From Micromussa lordhowensis (lineage: Eukaryota; Cnidaria; Anthozoa; Scleractinia; Lobophylliidae): a DNA stretch of 64,000 bases. This document shows, in pieces, positions 9,593-21,177 of the stretch. Position 1 is the first letter of the stretch. Each line of letters begins with the position of its first letter. The translations under genes and the position numbers were made by a program. The DNA lies in assembly GCA_964020085.1 (NCBI GenBank), contig OZ026599.1:31140625-31204624 (forward strand). The letters are read 5' to 3'. A model generated the notes under the pieces. It did no database searches, had not been told where the DNA came from, and worked only from the letters and a program-made list of their open reading frames with translations.

Positions 9593-11153
9593 GGTCCATC
9601 TTTCGCTTAGCCCGTCGACGCACGCGAAAGGCGTGCATGAGTTTTTTTTTTTCGTGCGAATTAAAAGCCTCTGGAAGTAGCAGCATTGTGATTAGGTTAA
9701 TCCAACAGTTTTGGTTACGATATACAGCCAAGAAAGAATTTTTTTCACCTTAAGTAGTGTAACTTTTCTCCACACCCCTTATCGAGGCAAGAACCTCGAT
9801 ATGGTCTTTCGTACTTCCAAATGGAATGATAACAATCAAGAGAAATGCAAAATTTTCATCATCTCAGGTGCTGGGAAGGGTTATGTGATAAGAAAACTTT
9901 CAAACTCTGCAGCTTTCGTGGCGTCTTATAAAATTTAAACTTTCTTTCAAACCTTGATAAAACTGTTTTTTTTTCCTTTCCGTTTTGGTTAGTTATTATA
10001 AACAACACCTAGGAAGAGAATTTAGCCATGTCTATTGCCGCATTAGTCATAATTTTTTTATGCAGTTACATTTGATTCTGGATATGGCCCTGACCTTTTT
10101 TTTAATTAAACTAGAAGATTTCCATCTTTTTCAGAACTCGTGCTTCATCTCACCAGCAAAAAGGGGCATATTTAAAACGGAGCCAGAAAAACGGTTACAA
10201 GGTCTTTGTTAATGAGTTTTTCAGACGAAAATGCCCAGATCGCCCTTTTATATCAGAACTCCATGCATGCATCCTTGTTTAAACTTGTGATGTCGTCTTT
10301 TCAGGAAATGTTGCAGGTTTGCTAGAAGACCGTTCCCTTTTTTTCATTTAAATGCTGCAGTTTTCGAGTCGTTCTCGTTTATCTTTCAGTAACTGTTTTC
10401 TAATATGTTCTGTTTTAAGAACAACATCTACAACGAGAACGAAAAAAGTACAGTTGTGTCCGACCACATTCTGTTTCTCTTCTAGTAAACAGAGCACATA
10501 GCATCAATTTAGTGACAGTTTATATACAATGAAAACCCTGTTCACAAGAGCACCGCCGAACTTTGCACTAAAATCTGGTTGTTTAATCTGGGTAGTTGTG
10601 TAAGCATTAAAGGGTTTCTTGAGGTACATTATGACGGAACTTCTCTTTGCCTAAAAGAAACTGGCCGCAATAACGAGGTGCGAGTATGAAGGTGGCTCGA
10701 CGGTCTAAAGTGGACTTTTTGGCACTATTTTTTTAAGCAGTTTCATTTACAGTCACATTATTTTGAATCAGTTTAAAATTTTGCAGGCTTGTAGTACCCT
10801 CATATGGCTGTGCAGTGACCAATTTTCAGGGACATAATCCGATACAGTCACGAATTGTCTCTTTTCAAAGGAGACACAATAAAATTATTTGCGTCACTTT
10901 GCTTGTTGCATTTTTTATTTGTAAAACGTCGATCCAGAACAGTGTTCTCCAGCGTACTACTAAGTAGCGTAACTAATAAAAGAACGGCAAATCGTGATAG
11001 AACGCTTGTAGATTTTAACTAACTAATTTATTTGTCATCGATTTCTTGAAACTGACGCTTCTCAAGGGCTAACGCTCGAAACCGGGCCGGTTTCCAAATG
11101 GCCAGCAAAAGGAAACGTTTATTTTCAGGTATTTCTAGGAGCTAATTAAATAG
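9593..11153. other. Gene-poor intergenic stretch
   Basis: AT-rich sequence with several short pyrimidine tracts. Open frames are short and resemble no protein family I know. I see no splice-bounded exon with convincing composition. Confidence 0.5.
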
Positions 11154-11300
11154 AGGATATTACACGGGGGCGCGAAGATATGAATTTTATTTTCGAGTGG
11201 CAAAACAATATTTTACGAACGAGCGCAGCGAGTGAGTAAAATATTGATTTTTGCCACGAGAAAATAAAATTCATATCTTCAAGCCGCCGTGTAATGTTCT
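11154..11300. mobile_element. Palindromic MITE
   Basis: The left arm (11154-11216) and right arm (11236-11300) are near-perfect reverse complements, containing GAAGATATGAATTTTATTTT and its complement, with GAGCGCAGCGAGTGAG at the centre. Ends read ATATTACACGG and CCGTGTAATGT. TTATTATATAGACA just to the right is matched in inverted orientation by TGTCTATATAATAA near 11655-11668, so this hairpin may be the left end of a larger element reaching about 11670. Confidence 0.85.
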
Positions 11301-11334
11301 TTTTATTATATAGACATGCTGATGACGGCGCTTT

Positions 11335-11490
11335 TGATGATTTCCCGAAGATTTCCGACCACCTTCCGAAGATTTCCGAAGAAATTTCAAAATTGTTCCG
11401 AAGGCAGGACGAACGCTCCCGAACATTTTCCGAAAATTTCCGAAGATGCCCGAAAATTGTCGAAGACTTTCGAGGAAGACCCGAAGATGT
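11335..11490. repeat. Degenerate TTCCGAAGA repeat
   Basis: Variants of CCGAAGATTT and CCGAAAATTT follow each other for about 150 bp with variable spacing. This is low-complexity sequence adjoining the palindromic MITE. The plus-strand frames through it are by-products of the repeat. Confidence 0.6.
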
Positions 11491-11669
11491 TTCGATGATA
11501 CACCAACGAATTTAAATACAATTTAAGAGACAAACTTGATATCAATGAAATCATCGATAAACTCACGTGTGAGATTATGGAAAATAAACCATTCGGGTCC
11601 GGATGTATTTTTTATGAATTTTACGACTGGTATATTTTTTAGTAAAACATCCGTGTCTATATAATAAAT

Positions 11670-13560
11670 GTTTTTAAAAATAATTATGGCCTGTTATCAG
11701 CTATTGTGGCCAGCTTTTCGGTGGAAGAGTTGTCAACAAGTTGTCAAAAATCGCTATATAAAGAAGCTAACGCTTGGGAAATGAATGAATTACAGTCACT
11801 CCGTGTATCCCGAACCTGAAGTGACACTTTACTGTTATGCAAATAAGTAGAATTTAAGCACGTATCTTCGCGGGAAACTAACACATTTGCATTGTTTAAA
11901 ATTCAAAACCTGAGGACGCCATGCGCACATCAGTACGATTTTATAACGGACTCGGACAGCAAATGAACAACTTTTGAACAAAGTTTGAACAACTTCGCGT
12001 CACGTTAAGTTTAAAGTCAACCACTTCGAGAAGGTTTTAAAGATCAGAAGAATATGCTATATAGAGACATGTTACAACAAGATTTACTTGGACAAAGAGC
12101 AAGATCCTGTGGTTTTTTGAACAAGTTCGACATCAGAGTTGAACCTCGCTTGGTAACCTTGGCGGCGTTTATTCAAACATCCCGATCTCAAAGTCATTCG
12201 CACACTGGACCTGTCATTCTCAGAATGTTTAGAGCTGTAATGTACCAGTCTTTACCAGCAGCCGACAAATTGTGATGAAATGATGCATTTTCTATCGTCG
12301 ATATTACGTCCTGTGCACCTTTGGATACAGTCATCAACTTGCCGAGCGATGTAGACCGTGCTACAGAAAGAACAGTCGGAGGAAACTGCTTACCAAGAGG
12401 TAACACAAAAAACGTTCACTCTATTTTACCGGCAGTTAAGTACAATACAATTCTTCATTTGTTTTTTTACATGTCTACGGACTATGTTGTACTTTTACGA
12501 TCGCCAAAGTAGTGCTCCACAATAACTACAAATGACAACCTTGGAACACAGCCATACTTGAATGTGCCTCTGTATAATAATTTGATCATTTCCCACAACC
12601 AACTACCAAAGCAAGACATAGATTAAATAATTTAGTCTCGATTTCTTCAGCACACAATCACTTTAGATTTTTCGTTCTTGAATTTTTTTCTAAGTAGGAG
12701 AATGTCTTATCAGTACACTATTTTTTTTCATAAGAATATTGTTTTTCCGGCCCAGGCTGAATATTTATATATTTTTTAGATTCTAGATATTTCCTTAGAT
12801 TATAGCGTATAACATTTCCCTTTTCGAATGACGTACATGCTAACTCATAGCGTCGTGGTACAACGGGGAGGGGGGGGGGGTGTTGCTGGAATCCCCCTCT
12901 GGGTTTTCATTCTGTTAAGCCCCAGCGACATAAATTTACATTGATTAAATAGCCTGAGCTTGCTCTACAAGATGATACCATTTTTGTTGGTTATCATCTT
13001 GGATCCGCCATCTTGGTTTATAGTTAAAACCGTGCAATTGTATTGTATTTACAAATTTTCAACGCACAGTTATATTCTCAGCCTTAGAATATTCTTAAAA
13101 CTTCGCAAATTTCAGCCTTGATATTCTTATAAAACATATTACTATAAAAGAGAAAAGATGCAAAAGAATCATTCCGAAAAGCTACCGAAAAACATCTAAA
13201 CGCCCCTTCCGTTGTCACAAACAACTTTGATTGTTAACCATTTACATACACATCATTTCTTTACATCAGGAAATCCACGCCATGGTTAAATTTTTTAAAT
13301 ACCGCTGGAGTGGAACAAGGCCAGATAGCAAACGGACAGGTCAACAGAGTTCTACCACGTGAAAAAGCTCAGTATGTTGTCTTGGCCGCCATAAAAACAT
13401 CAAATTACTGGAGAAATGATTTCAATGAATTAAGTTATGGATCGTTGAAGTTCCACAAAGCCATCCAGTAATAGCGAGGTGGATCTTGTGTCGACCCTGA
13501 ACGTGAACTTGGATCAAATCAGAGCATCTATTAAGGTAAAAATTAGTGACTTTCTCCGTT
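11670..13560. other. Gene-poor intergenic stretch with a poly(G) tract
   Basis: No exon or RNA gene could be supported. A long G run lies near 12868-12881. Short frames near 12054-12512 look like no known family. Confidence 0.5.
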
Positions 13561-13566
13561 GTAACA

Positions 13567-13740
13567 AAGGGACTATTAACTGAAATTATCAAATCAAACA
13601 AAAAAACAAGTAAACATTTGTTACTCCAAGAAAAAAAGGGTTCGGAATATACGAAGGGACTTTTAACTGAAATTATCAAATCAAACAAAAAAAACAGGTA
13701 AACATATGTTACTCCAAGAAAACAAAGGGTTCGGAATTAT
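13567..13740. repeat. Two-copy tandem duplication, about 88 bp
   Basis: AAGGGACTATTAACTGAAAT at 13567 recurs as AAGGGACTTTTAACTGAAAT near 13655. Each is followed by an A-rich tract and TTACTCCAAGAAAA...GGGTTCGGAAT. Confidence 0.8.
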
Positions 13741-13949
13741 GAATTTCAAAATCCCGTCCAGTAAAAGATATGATATCGTTCCACATCGAATGAAGGCATC
13801 CTGGATTATATATAAAACTTCAAATAAAACTAGACAATTTGTTGAAATTCACAAATCCAAGCAAATATAATTCTCTTCTTACAAAAAGATTTGATCCATG
13901 TAGAACGAGATTCTCAAATCCGGAAAATAAAATTACTTTGAACAGGATT

Positions 13950-14550
13950 CAAAAACATTTGAAAATGCATTCACCAGCTGCGTGGAGAGTTTTACCCACT
14001 CATCTAAGCCGGGAATCAAACCCATTTGAAAATAATTTCGCCAGCTTGGTGGAAAGTTCCACGAGCTCCACTGTAACGGGATTCAAACCCATTTGAAAAT
14101 GTATTCACCAGCTGTGTGGAGAGTTTCACGTACTCCACTATAACGGGATTCAAACCCATTCAAAAATGCATTCGCCAGCTGGGTGGAGAGTTTCACGCAA
14201 TCCGCTATAACGGGATTCAAACCCATTTGAAAATGTATTCACCAGCTGTGTGGAGAGTTTCACGCACTCCACTATAACGGGATTCAAACCCATTCAAAAA
14301 TGCATTCGCCAGCTGGGTGGAGAGTTTCACACACTCCACTATAACGGGATTCAAACCCATTGGAAAGTGCATTCTACAGCTGGGTGGAGAGTTTCACGTA
14401 CTCCATTATCGGGATTCATACCCATTCGAAAATGTATTAACCAGCTGGGTGGAGAGTTTCACGCGCTCCATTAGCTTGAACGGGATTCAAACCCACTCCA
14501 AGATGCATTCCCCAGCTGGGTGGAGAGCTTCGCGCGCTCCACTTGGTGCT
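13950..14550. repeat. 67-bp minisatellite, block 1
   Basis: CGGGATTCAAACCCATT recurs with starts near 14078, 14145, 14212, 14279 and 14346, an exact 67-bp spacing; diverged units lie on both sides (14011, 14411, 14482). Each unit also has CACCAGCTG-GTGGAGAGTTT and ends CTCCACTATAA. GATTCAAACCC resembles a polymerase III B box, so the unit may derive from a tRNA-like sequence; that is inference. Confidence 0.9.
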
Positions 14551-14689
14551 TGTTTACTTTCACGTCCCGAGGTAAGGTTGGTCGATGAACTCGGTGCTTC
14601 CGTACCCTTTGTTGGAAACCATCCCACGCAGGTAGCACGAGTACCGTGCGTCCGTCCTTTGGAAACATGAGCCCAGAGGGTCGCAATAA

Positions 14690-14850
14690 TGTGGTTTAAT
14701 TCTAACAGGGTCAGTACTCATCGCAGACGAGTCGATACGTACATTTTGTACTCAACTGACCCAGAGGATCGTGGCTGTTTTCAAGCAGGGGTTGCATACT
14801 GTCACGCTCTTTCGCTCTTGCATGAAAACAGGTACCTAAAAAATTACTTT
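14690..14850. repeat. Segment duplicated at 15410-15570, copy 1
   Basis: GTGGTTTAATTCTAACAGGG through CCCAGAGGATCGTGGCTGTT and TACTGTCACG recurs about 720 bp downstream next to the second 67-bp repeat block. The ancestral duplication unit was therefore repeat block plus this flank. Confidence 0.75.
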
Positions 14851-15119
14851 CAGACCTTAGCATTTGTCCGCGAAAGAAATGCACTTTCCAGCGAAGGAGA
14901 AAGAATAGGAAATCTGCTGTCAAGATGGCAACATCAAATATAGTCATGTGAAGAGAGTCCTTTTTATTCTACACTTTGAAATCACTTTCATGATGCATTG
15001 AAAAATTGTATGTGTGTATATGAAGGATCATAAAATTTCTACTACAGAGATAGACGAAAAAACATGAATGATTATAACAGCTATACACACTTCTGGAGCA
15101 GTTCTGAAGATAAGGGACG

Positions 15120-15410
15120 AAAACATTAAGCTTGAACGGGATTCTCCTAACTCGCGCTCCACTTAATCTAAGCGGGATATTCAAACCCATTAAAAAGTGC
15201 ATTCGCCAGCTGAGTGAAGAGTTTCATTCACTCCACTTGAACGAGTGGATAGTTTCACGCGCACCACTTAACTTGAACGGGATTCAAACCCATTTGGAAA
15301 TGTATTCGTCAGCTGATTGGAGAGTTTCACGCGCGCATCTTTACTTAAACCGGATTCAAACCAATTTGGAAATGCATCCGTTCCCTGACTGGAGAGTTTC
15401 ATTCATTATG
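15120..15410. repeat. 67-bp minisatellite, block 2
   Basis: Three to four more diverged units of the repeat seen at 13950-14550, with the same GGATTCAAACC-ATT and GGAGAGTTTCA anchors. It is followed at 15410-15570 by the second copy of the 14690-14850 flank. Confidence 0.8.
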
Positions 15411-15754
15411 TGGTTCAATTCTGACTGAGTCAGTACTTACCGCGGCGTAACCGACACGTACATGTTGTACTCAATTGGCCCAGAGGATTGTGGCTATTTC
15501 CAAGCCGGGGTTATCTACTGTCACGATATTTTGCATGTGAGCGAAAACAAGTTGCATGAAAAATAAAATATTTATATATTTGTACAGTTTTTTGGAGAGA
15601 TATAGAGTTGAGCCTTACAGCCAAGGGAAAGTTAGTTTACCTTTGGTTAAGATGACGGGGACATCACTGATGTGAAGCTAAGCTAGAGTTGATCGTTTCT
15701 TCATTTCTGTTTTTCAGTAGCCTTTTAACTCGTTGTCCTTTTAAACGAAATTAA

Positions 15755-15791
<37 letters not shown>
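15755..15791. repeat. (AAT)n microsatellite
   Basis: About 12 AAT units immediately left of the inverted-repeat element at 15828-16360. Confidence 0.9.
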
Positions 15792-15827
15792 TTACCAAGG
15801 CTTCGTAGCAGCACGAAGTAAGATATG

Positions 15828-16360
15828 GCCTTTATAAACCAAACGATGTTTTTAAAGTTCATGTTGTTTAATCAGACATGTTTCGGATGAAACATCATCC
15901 ATCGTCAGTTGTACAGAATAAAATGAAGTTGTGCAATAAATAGTGTCATATAGTGAGACATTAATATGAATAATTAAGGATGAAGGTGAGAACAGAATAA
16001 AGACAAACATTGAACTTTTTAAGCTAAGAAAAGAGACTAATTAGTATGAAAGGGATAAATTAAGATGTTTGACTTGGGAATTTAATGACGGCTGCTCCCA
16101 AAGGATGTGCATGGCTTCTTTGATTTTCAATTGGAAACTTGTTGGAGCAGAGTCGAGGATTTTAAAACAATCTTCTGAACAAAGGGAGCACCTGAGAGGT
16201 TCTGAAAATTGTCGCTATTCATATTAATGTCTCACTATATGACACTATTTATTGCACAACTTCATTTTATTCTGTACAACTGACGATGGATGATGTTTCA
16301 TCCGAAACATGTCTGATTAAACAACATGAACTTTAAAAACATCGTTTGGTTTATAAAGGC
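15828..16360. mobile_element. Long inverted-repeat element flanked by (AAT)n
   Basis: 15828-15972 and 16216-16360 are reverse complements with essentially no mismatch over 145 bp, around a 243-bp centre without coding capacity. (AAT)n tracts lie on both outer sides. Near-identical arms imply recent origin or gene conversion. The right arm contains CTGACGA, a GGATGA/TCATCC hairpin and GAAA (16280-16307), resembling a hammerhead core of the kind found in Penelope-like terminal repeats, but it is incomplete. Confidence 0.8.

Positions 16361-16433
<73 letters not shown>
16361..16433. repeat. (AAT)n microsatellite
   Basis: More than 20 AAT units directly right of the inverted-repeat element. A GAT-rich low-complexity stretch follows (about 16480-16560). 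The minus-strand open frame across it is repeat-encoded poly-Ile/poly-Tyr. Confidence 0.9.
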
Positions 16434-16434
<1 letters not shown>

Positions 16435-16679
16435 TAAAGACATAATTTTATTGAGCTCATTAAAATTCTTCTTCTAATGACAACGATGCTGATGATGGTG
16501 ATGAAGATGACGATGACGATGACGATGATTTTGATTATGATAATGATAATGATGATGATGATTATACAGCAATAATTATCGTTGTTCACTGATATTTTGA
16601 ATTGTTCTTGTTTTTGAGAGTCGCGAAGAAAAGCGTATCGTAGCTTAAATGAAGGACTGGATACTATGGCGCAGAACCC

Positions 16680-17050
16680 TGGAAGTTGACCAAAATTATT
16701 AGCCACAAGCTAGAAGTCTTCCAGAACAGATGCCTGCGCATATACTGGACGCACACAATCTCAAACTACGAGTTGCGTAGAAGAACAGGAACAGAACCAA
16801 TCACACAGCAAGTCCTCCGAAAGAGATGGAAATGGATTGGTCATGTGCTGCGTATGCCACTAGCAGCACTACCGGGAGTTGCCCTCAGATGAACCCCTGA
16901 TGGCCGTAGGAAGAGAGGTAGACCGAAAGAAACATGGAGGAGGACAGTGGAGAGAGAGATGAAGGAGAACAGCTGGACATGCGGTCACCTGGAACGACGA
17001 GCACCCGGCAGAAAGCAGTGGCGAGCTCTGACTGAGTCCATATGTGTTTC
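16680..17050 (+). pseudogene. Non-LTR retrotransposon ORF2 C-terminus, decayed
   Basis: Translation gives RWKWIGHVLRMP followed, past one in-frame TGA (16889-16891), by GRRKRGRPKETWRRTVEREM. This is the typical tail of endonuclease/reverse-transcriptase ORF2 proteins of non-LTR retrotransposons, downstream of the RT domain. The TGA sits where Trp would fit. Only the last about 120 codons remain; no RT catalytic motif is present. Confidence 0.8.
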
Positions 17051-18752
17051 GAAACAGGAAGAGGATTAACTAAGGATACTATGAAACGTGATAACGAGAG
17101 GATACTGCGGATGACTTCCAGGAATTGTAACGCCTTGCCAATGATAAGCCTATAATACATACAGCAGCAAGTCATCTGGCAACAGATAAATCTGACATGA
17201 ATACCAAAAGAACTGAGAAAGAAAATGGCGAACCATATAATCCCGAACTAGAAGGAGACCTACATACGCTCCACTTAATTCTACAAAGTTTGGCCAAGTT
17301 ATTTCTAGTTTCTCGCTAGGGTCGTATTGTATGGAAATGACAAAGAGACACTTTACATCACGTAACATAACCAAAGAGTAACCGCTGGCTACTTTTAGAA
17401 GCGTTTAAAAGATGGCGCGAAAGCAAAGCTGTCGATGCAGATGGCATTGAAATGGTTCGTTTATCGTTAATTTCTGGGTCGACGAGCTCGTTTTTTGTGT
17501 ATTACTGACAGGGTTATTTTTTTTCAACAGGATATTTGATCGTTTTTCAGTCCCAAAGGAGAGACTTCAAGACTAGGGTCCTCAATGGTTTAGGATTAGC
17601 GCGGGAAAGACTGGAAGTGTGAAACGTAAGCATTTATTTTGTTTTAGTTAATATAGAAGGTGTGATGGATTCTATACGATAATGGAGGGTTCAAAGAGTG
17701 TTATTACTTTTTGATAGGGGAGGTCTGGCGGCCCGAAGTGCCGGCAAGCGGAGCCCCATACTCACATAGGAAAGAAAAGGAAACTTCTCATTGGTTATCA
17801 TGGCTCGCGGTATTGCTCGTGGGTGCGTGCGCGTGACTGACGCATTTTTGTAATAACCATTTGATAACTCGAACCAAAAGTTGTTTCCTTCCCTCAGTCA
17901 ACACTGCATTTACATTATCTTACCCCTAAAGTACTATATTTTAACACATCTTAACATGCATTCACTAATTTCCTGGAATAAATAGTGTAATTTGCCAATA
18001 AATATACCAATTTCATGTAGTGTATTATAATGTGTGTCAAATGAATTCACCAACCTCAACTGCAGTTTGTCAATTCACTTAGTAATCACATAACCATTAA
18101 GTTTGTATTATTACTATGTATTTTTTCTGATCGGATTCTGATGAAGACCCTCTTCTGCCTAAAATAAAGTACTATACTTATACAACAAACTTATACAACA
18201 AACTTATGCATCATCTTGTTTCTTTCACTGTACATCAGTACATGTCACTTGCTTTCTGTAAACAGTACATGTAATTATGCATATAATTAACATATATTCA
18301 TGGCTAGTCTGACATGCATCTTTCTTCTCTACCAAGAGACTCATCAGACACCTTTCGATGTAGCCAACTCGTCGAACATTGTGTTTGAAGTCCCACTAGC
18401 ATCTGAATTGTTTGTGGCAATCTGGCCTTATATCTTATAAGGATTCCCAATTGCGTAACATGCAAGTCCAATGCATATTTTCATTAAAGTATATGTATAT
18501 CATTTCAGCTCTCAGCCATCTTTACTAATAGTTTAGTAGCCAGTCATAATTCAGTTAAACCAGTTGCCTTGATTTACCTGCAACAGTTGATTTATTACCT
18601 ATGGTAAAACTTTACAAGTACATGTTAATGATTTGGTAATTTGAAGTGATTCTTTGAGACCTCTGACATTCTACATGTAACATAGTCCCTGAACTTTTTC
18701 GTTTACCTTAATCCTTGTATTTTTTGTTCATTTGTGTTATTTCCTGTTGTAG
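17051..18752. other. Gene-poor intergenic stretch
   Basis: AT-rich with no supported exon, RNA gene or bounded repeat. A small tandem TTATACAACAAAC motif occurs near 18177-18205. Confidence 0.5.
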
Positions 18753-18826
18753 AAAAGCCACAGTGAAAAATGGAGAAAATTCAAAATCAAGCAACAGTAG
18801 GAGGCCAATCACTGTTGAGGACTCTG
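18753..18826 (+). other. Possible orphan exon (74 bp)
   Basis: TTTCCTGTTGTAG precedes and GTAAAT follows, giving consensus-like splice sites around 74 bases. One frame is open throughout and contains SSNSRRPITVEDS. I recognise no family and find no partner exon in the window. Confidence 0.25.
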
Positions 18827-20169
18827 GTAAATACACAATTTAATTTGAGCAATTTGTATATTTAAACTCTGCTGTTTCCAAATACAATTAACAATTAAAA
18901 TCAACTCTGGTTCCAGTATTTTGATTTTAAATAAAATAATAATCTGCTAGTCATCAAAATCTCAACCAGGACTCAGAAAAAGTGCTGTCCAGTCGTCTGG
19001 GCCAAGTAGATTCTCCTCCTTTTCATTCTTACTTGCCCGGATAGGCAAAGGATCAGGCAAGTTGTCTGGCAACTAAATCATTAAAAGAGCAAACCAAGAC
19101 GTGCCCATGGCAAGCAGTAATTGAGAGATACTTGTCCTAAGGGCAAGCTACAGTAGCTGGAATTCAAGTTGTTTTTTAGCTCTGTCAACACAGCTTTATT
19201 GCACTCAAATTAAACTGAGCAACATTAAACAGTTAATTATGTGGTTGCATTTTGTTTGCAGCTTGCTTTCAATTCACACTCATATAAGCTGTGCACAATT
19301 TGTTTAAGCTTAGGTTGTATATCCATGTTGCCAAAATGGTGCATTCAGGTACATGTACATTGTGTTCAATTTAGCCTTCACACATGCAACTCGAGTTTGC
19401 AGATCTCTAGCTTTCAAGCATTGTGTAGTTCCAGAAAATATCCATACCCCCCCCCCCCACGGAAGGTCATTGGAAATTCCGAAGGGGAGGGGGGATCAGA
19501 GGCTAAAGTTTCTGAGGGTAGTGGGGGCTCAAGTCTCCTTTTTTCCTGAGGGTGGCGGAGGGTGGCAAACAGTTCGTAACGAACGAAATAATACTTACAT
19601 AAATTGTTTTAACAATCGAAAAAGGAATTGAAATAAATAAATTACTTCTCCATTCACCTGAGCTTAAATGTGTCTTTCTTTAATGTTTGTGTTTTCGCGG
19701 CGATTTTCCTGTGATAATCCCCAGAAGAATGCACGGAACCGAGCCGATACAAAATGGCCGAAATTGATCTCCAGATCCCTGGCCGAGTGCCTCATACTCA
19801 TACCCATGCTTATGCAACTTTCGTTTACGTGAGGTCACCTGAAAAGTAACAAACAAACACAAGTACACTTGCTGAGACAGCACAATTTATTACACAATTT
19901 TTAACAAGGCTCAGCGAAAAGCCGAGAAAAAAGTTATCATATGCATGCAGCGAGCCGTGGCTTACTTTGCAAAAAAAACTTAGAAACGTAGAAACTTGGG
20001 AACTTTAACTTTGGTGCTAAATTAAGCGATTATTTATTTACCGTTCGAGCAAATACTTCATTTGCAAATAATCAGATGTCTCATTAAAAAGTTACTAGTA
20101 AAGCAATTCCATTAATTTTCGGAATTGAGTTCAATCATATAACGATTATAAATCATAATCAATTATAAA

Positions 20170-20945
20170 TTGCTGGGAAAGGAGATTAAGCCTGTAGCTG
20201 TGGCCAAGGACCTGAGTGTGATTATTGACTCCTCCCTAAGTTTTAATGAGCATGTGACCAAAACAGCCTCCGATTGTCTGTATAGGTTAATTAGGATCAA
20301 CAGAATTAAGCACGTCCTTGATAGGAAGACACTACTTTCGCTAATTAACGCTTTTGTTTTCAGTAAATTATTTTACTGTTCCTCCGTATGGAGCAATACA
20401 TCCAAAACAAATGTAAAAAGACTACAGTTGGTTCAGAACTTTGCCGGGAGGATAGTCCTCGGCCTCAGAAAGTATGATTGCATTTCTGAGGGCTTGAAGT
20501 CACTGAAATGGCTTCCTATTGCCGATAAACTTTTTTAAATGATTCTGTTATGGTTCACAAGTGCTTAATTGGATGAGCGCCTGACTATCTCAGTCAAAAA
20601 TTTACAAGGAGACCAGATCTACATAACAGAAATACACGAAATAGAAAAGATCTGAGTCTACCGAGATGCCGGTTAACAACTGCGCAGCGATCGTTCGCCT
20701 ACAGAGGCGCTGCATGTTGGAACAGTCCCCCCAAAGACCTTAAGGAGGTAGCGGACGTTAGAATCTTTAAGAGGAGACTTGTCAATATGCTTTTAGCCTG
20801 AATTTTGTTTTGTTTTGGTATTACTTTAATTAGCTAATAATTTAGTTCTATTTTTTTGTATATTAGTTAGTCTTAGTTAGTATATTGTGGCTGAAAAGCC
20901 CTGGGAAGGGAGCTTCAATAAATTGTATGTATGTACATGTATGTA
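20170..20945 (+). pseudogene. CR1/L2-like LINE, 5'-truncated 3' end
   Basis: The first 122 codons encode the post-RT region of a non-LTR retrotransposon (RLQLVQNFAGRIVLGLRKYD, EGLKSLKWLPI). A frameshift near 20535 leads into the usual tail with CWNSPPKDLKEV- and FKRRLVNMLLA-like sequence, ending in TGA near 20800. The 3' UTR ends AATAAATTG followed by (TGTA)n, a microsatellite-type 3' end typical of such LINEs. The catalytic RT is absent. Confidence 0.85.
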
Positions 20946-21004
20946 TGTATCATCTTCCGTGCTAGCATCACTTACTTCCTCGCTCTCTTCTCTTTCGCTA
21001 GAAG

Positions 21005-21177
21005 TCACTCGAGTTCTCTTTGGCCCAAATCCAGTTGTTCCAACAGTTTTCTTCTAGCGTCCGTCACCTTCCTCAGAGCGTCCTGTGCCTTACGTAACTC
21101 GGCCAGCTGCGAATCTAGATCTTTTTTCTAGCTGTTCAACTTTAATGGATACTTCTTTGCGTTCAGTCTTGCTTGTG
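21005..21177 (-). other. Possible C-terminal coiled-coil exon
   Basis: On the minus strand TTATTTTGACAG looks like a splice acceptor. The sequence then encodes heptad-rich peptide (IKVEQLEK, then after a one-base shift in an A6 tract LDSQLAELRKAQDALRKV and RRKLLEQLDLGQRELE, then TGA). The change of frame within the A-run suggests either decay or an alternative frame. The coiled coil itself is convincing, the gene is not identified, and no upstream exon was found. Confidence 0.35.

Noticed and set aside
16280..16307. Functional hammerhead ribozyme
   Set aside because: Stem II and the two core boxes are present, but an extra base precedes stem II and stems I and III do not form properly; kept only as a resemblance.
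16317..16706. 129-codon minus-strand frame rich in Tyr and Ile
   Set aside because: Translation of (AAT)n and neighbouring GAT-rich sequence.
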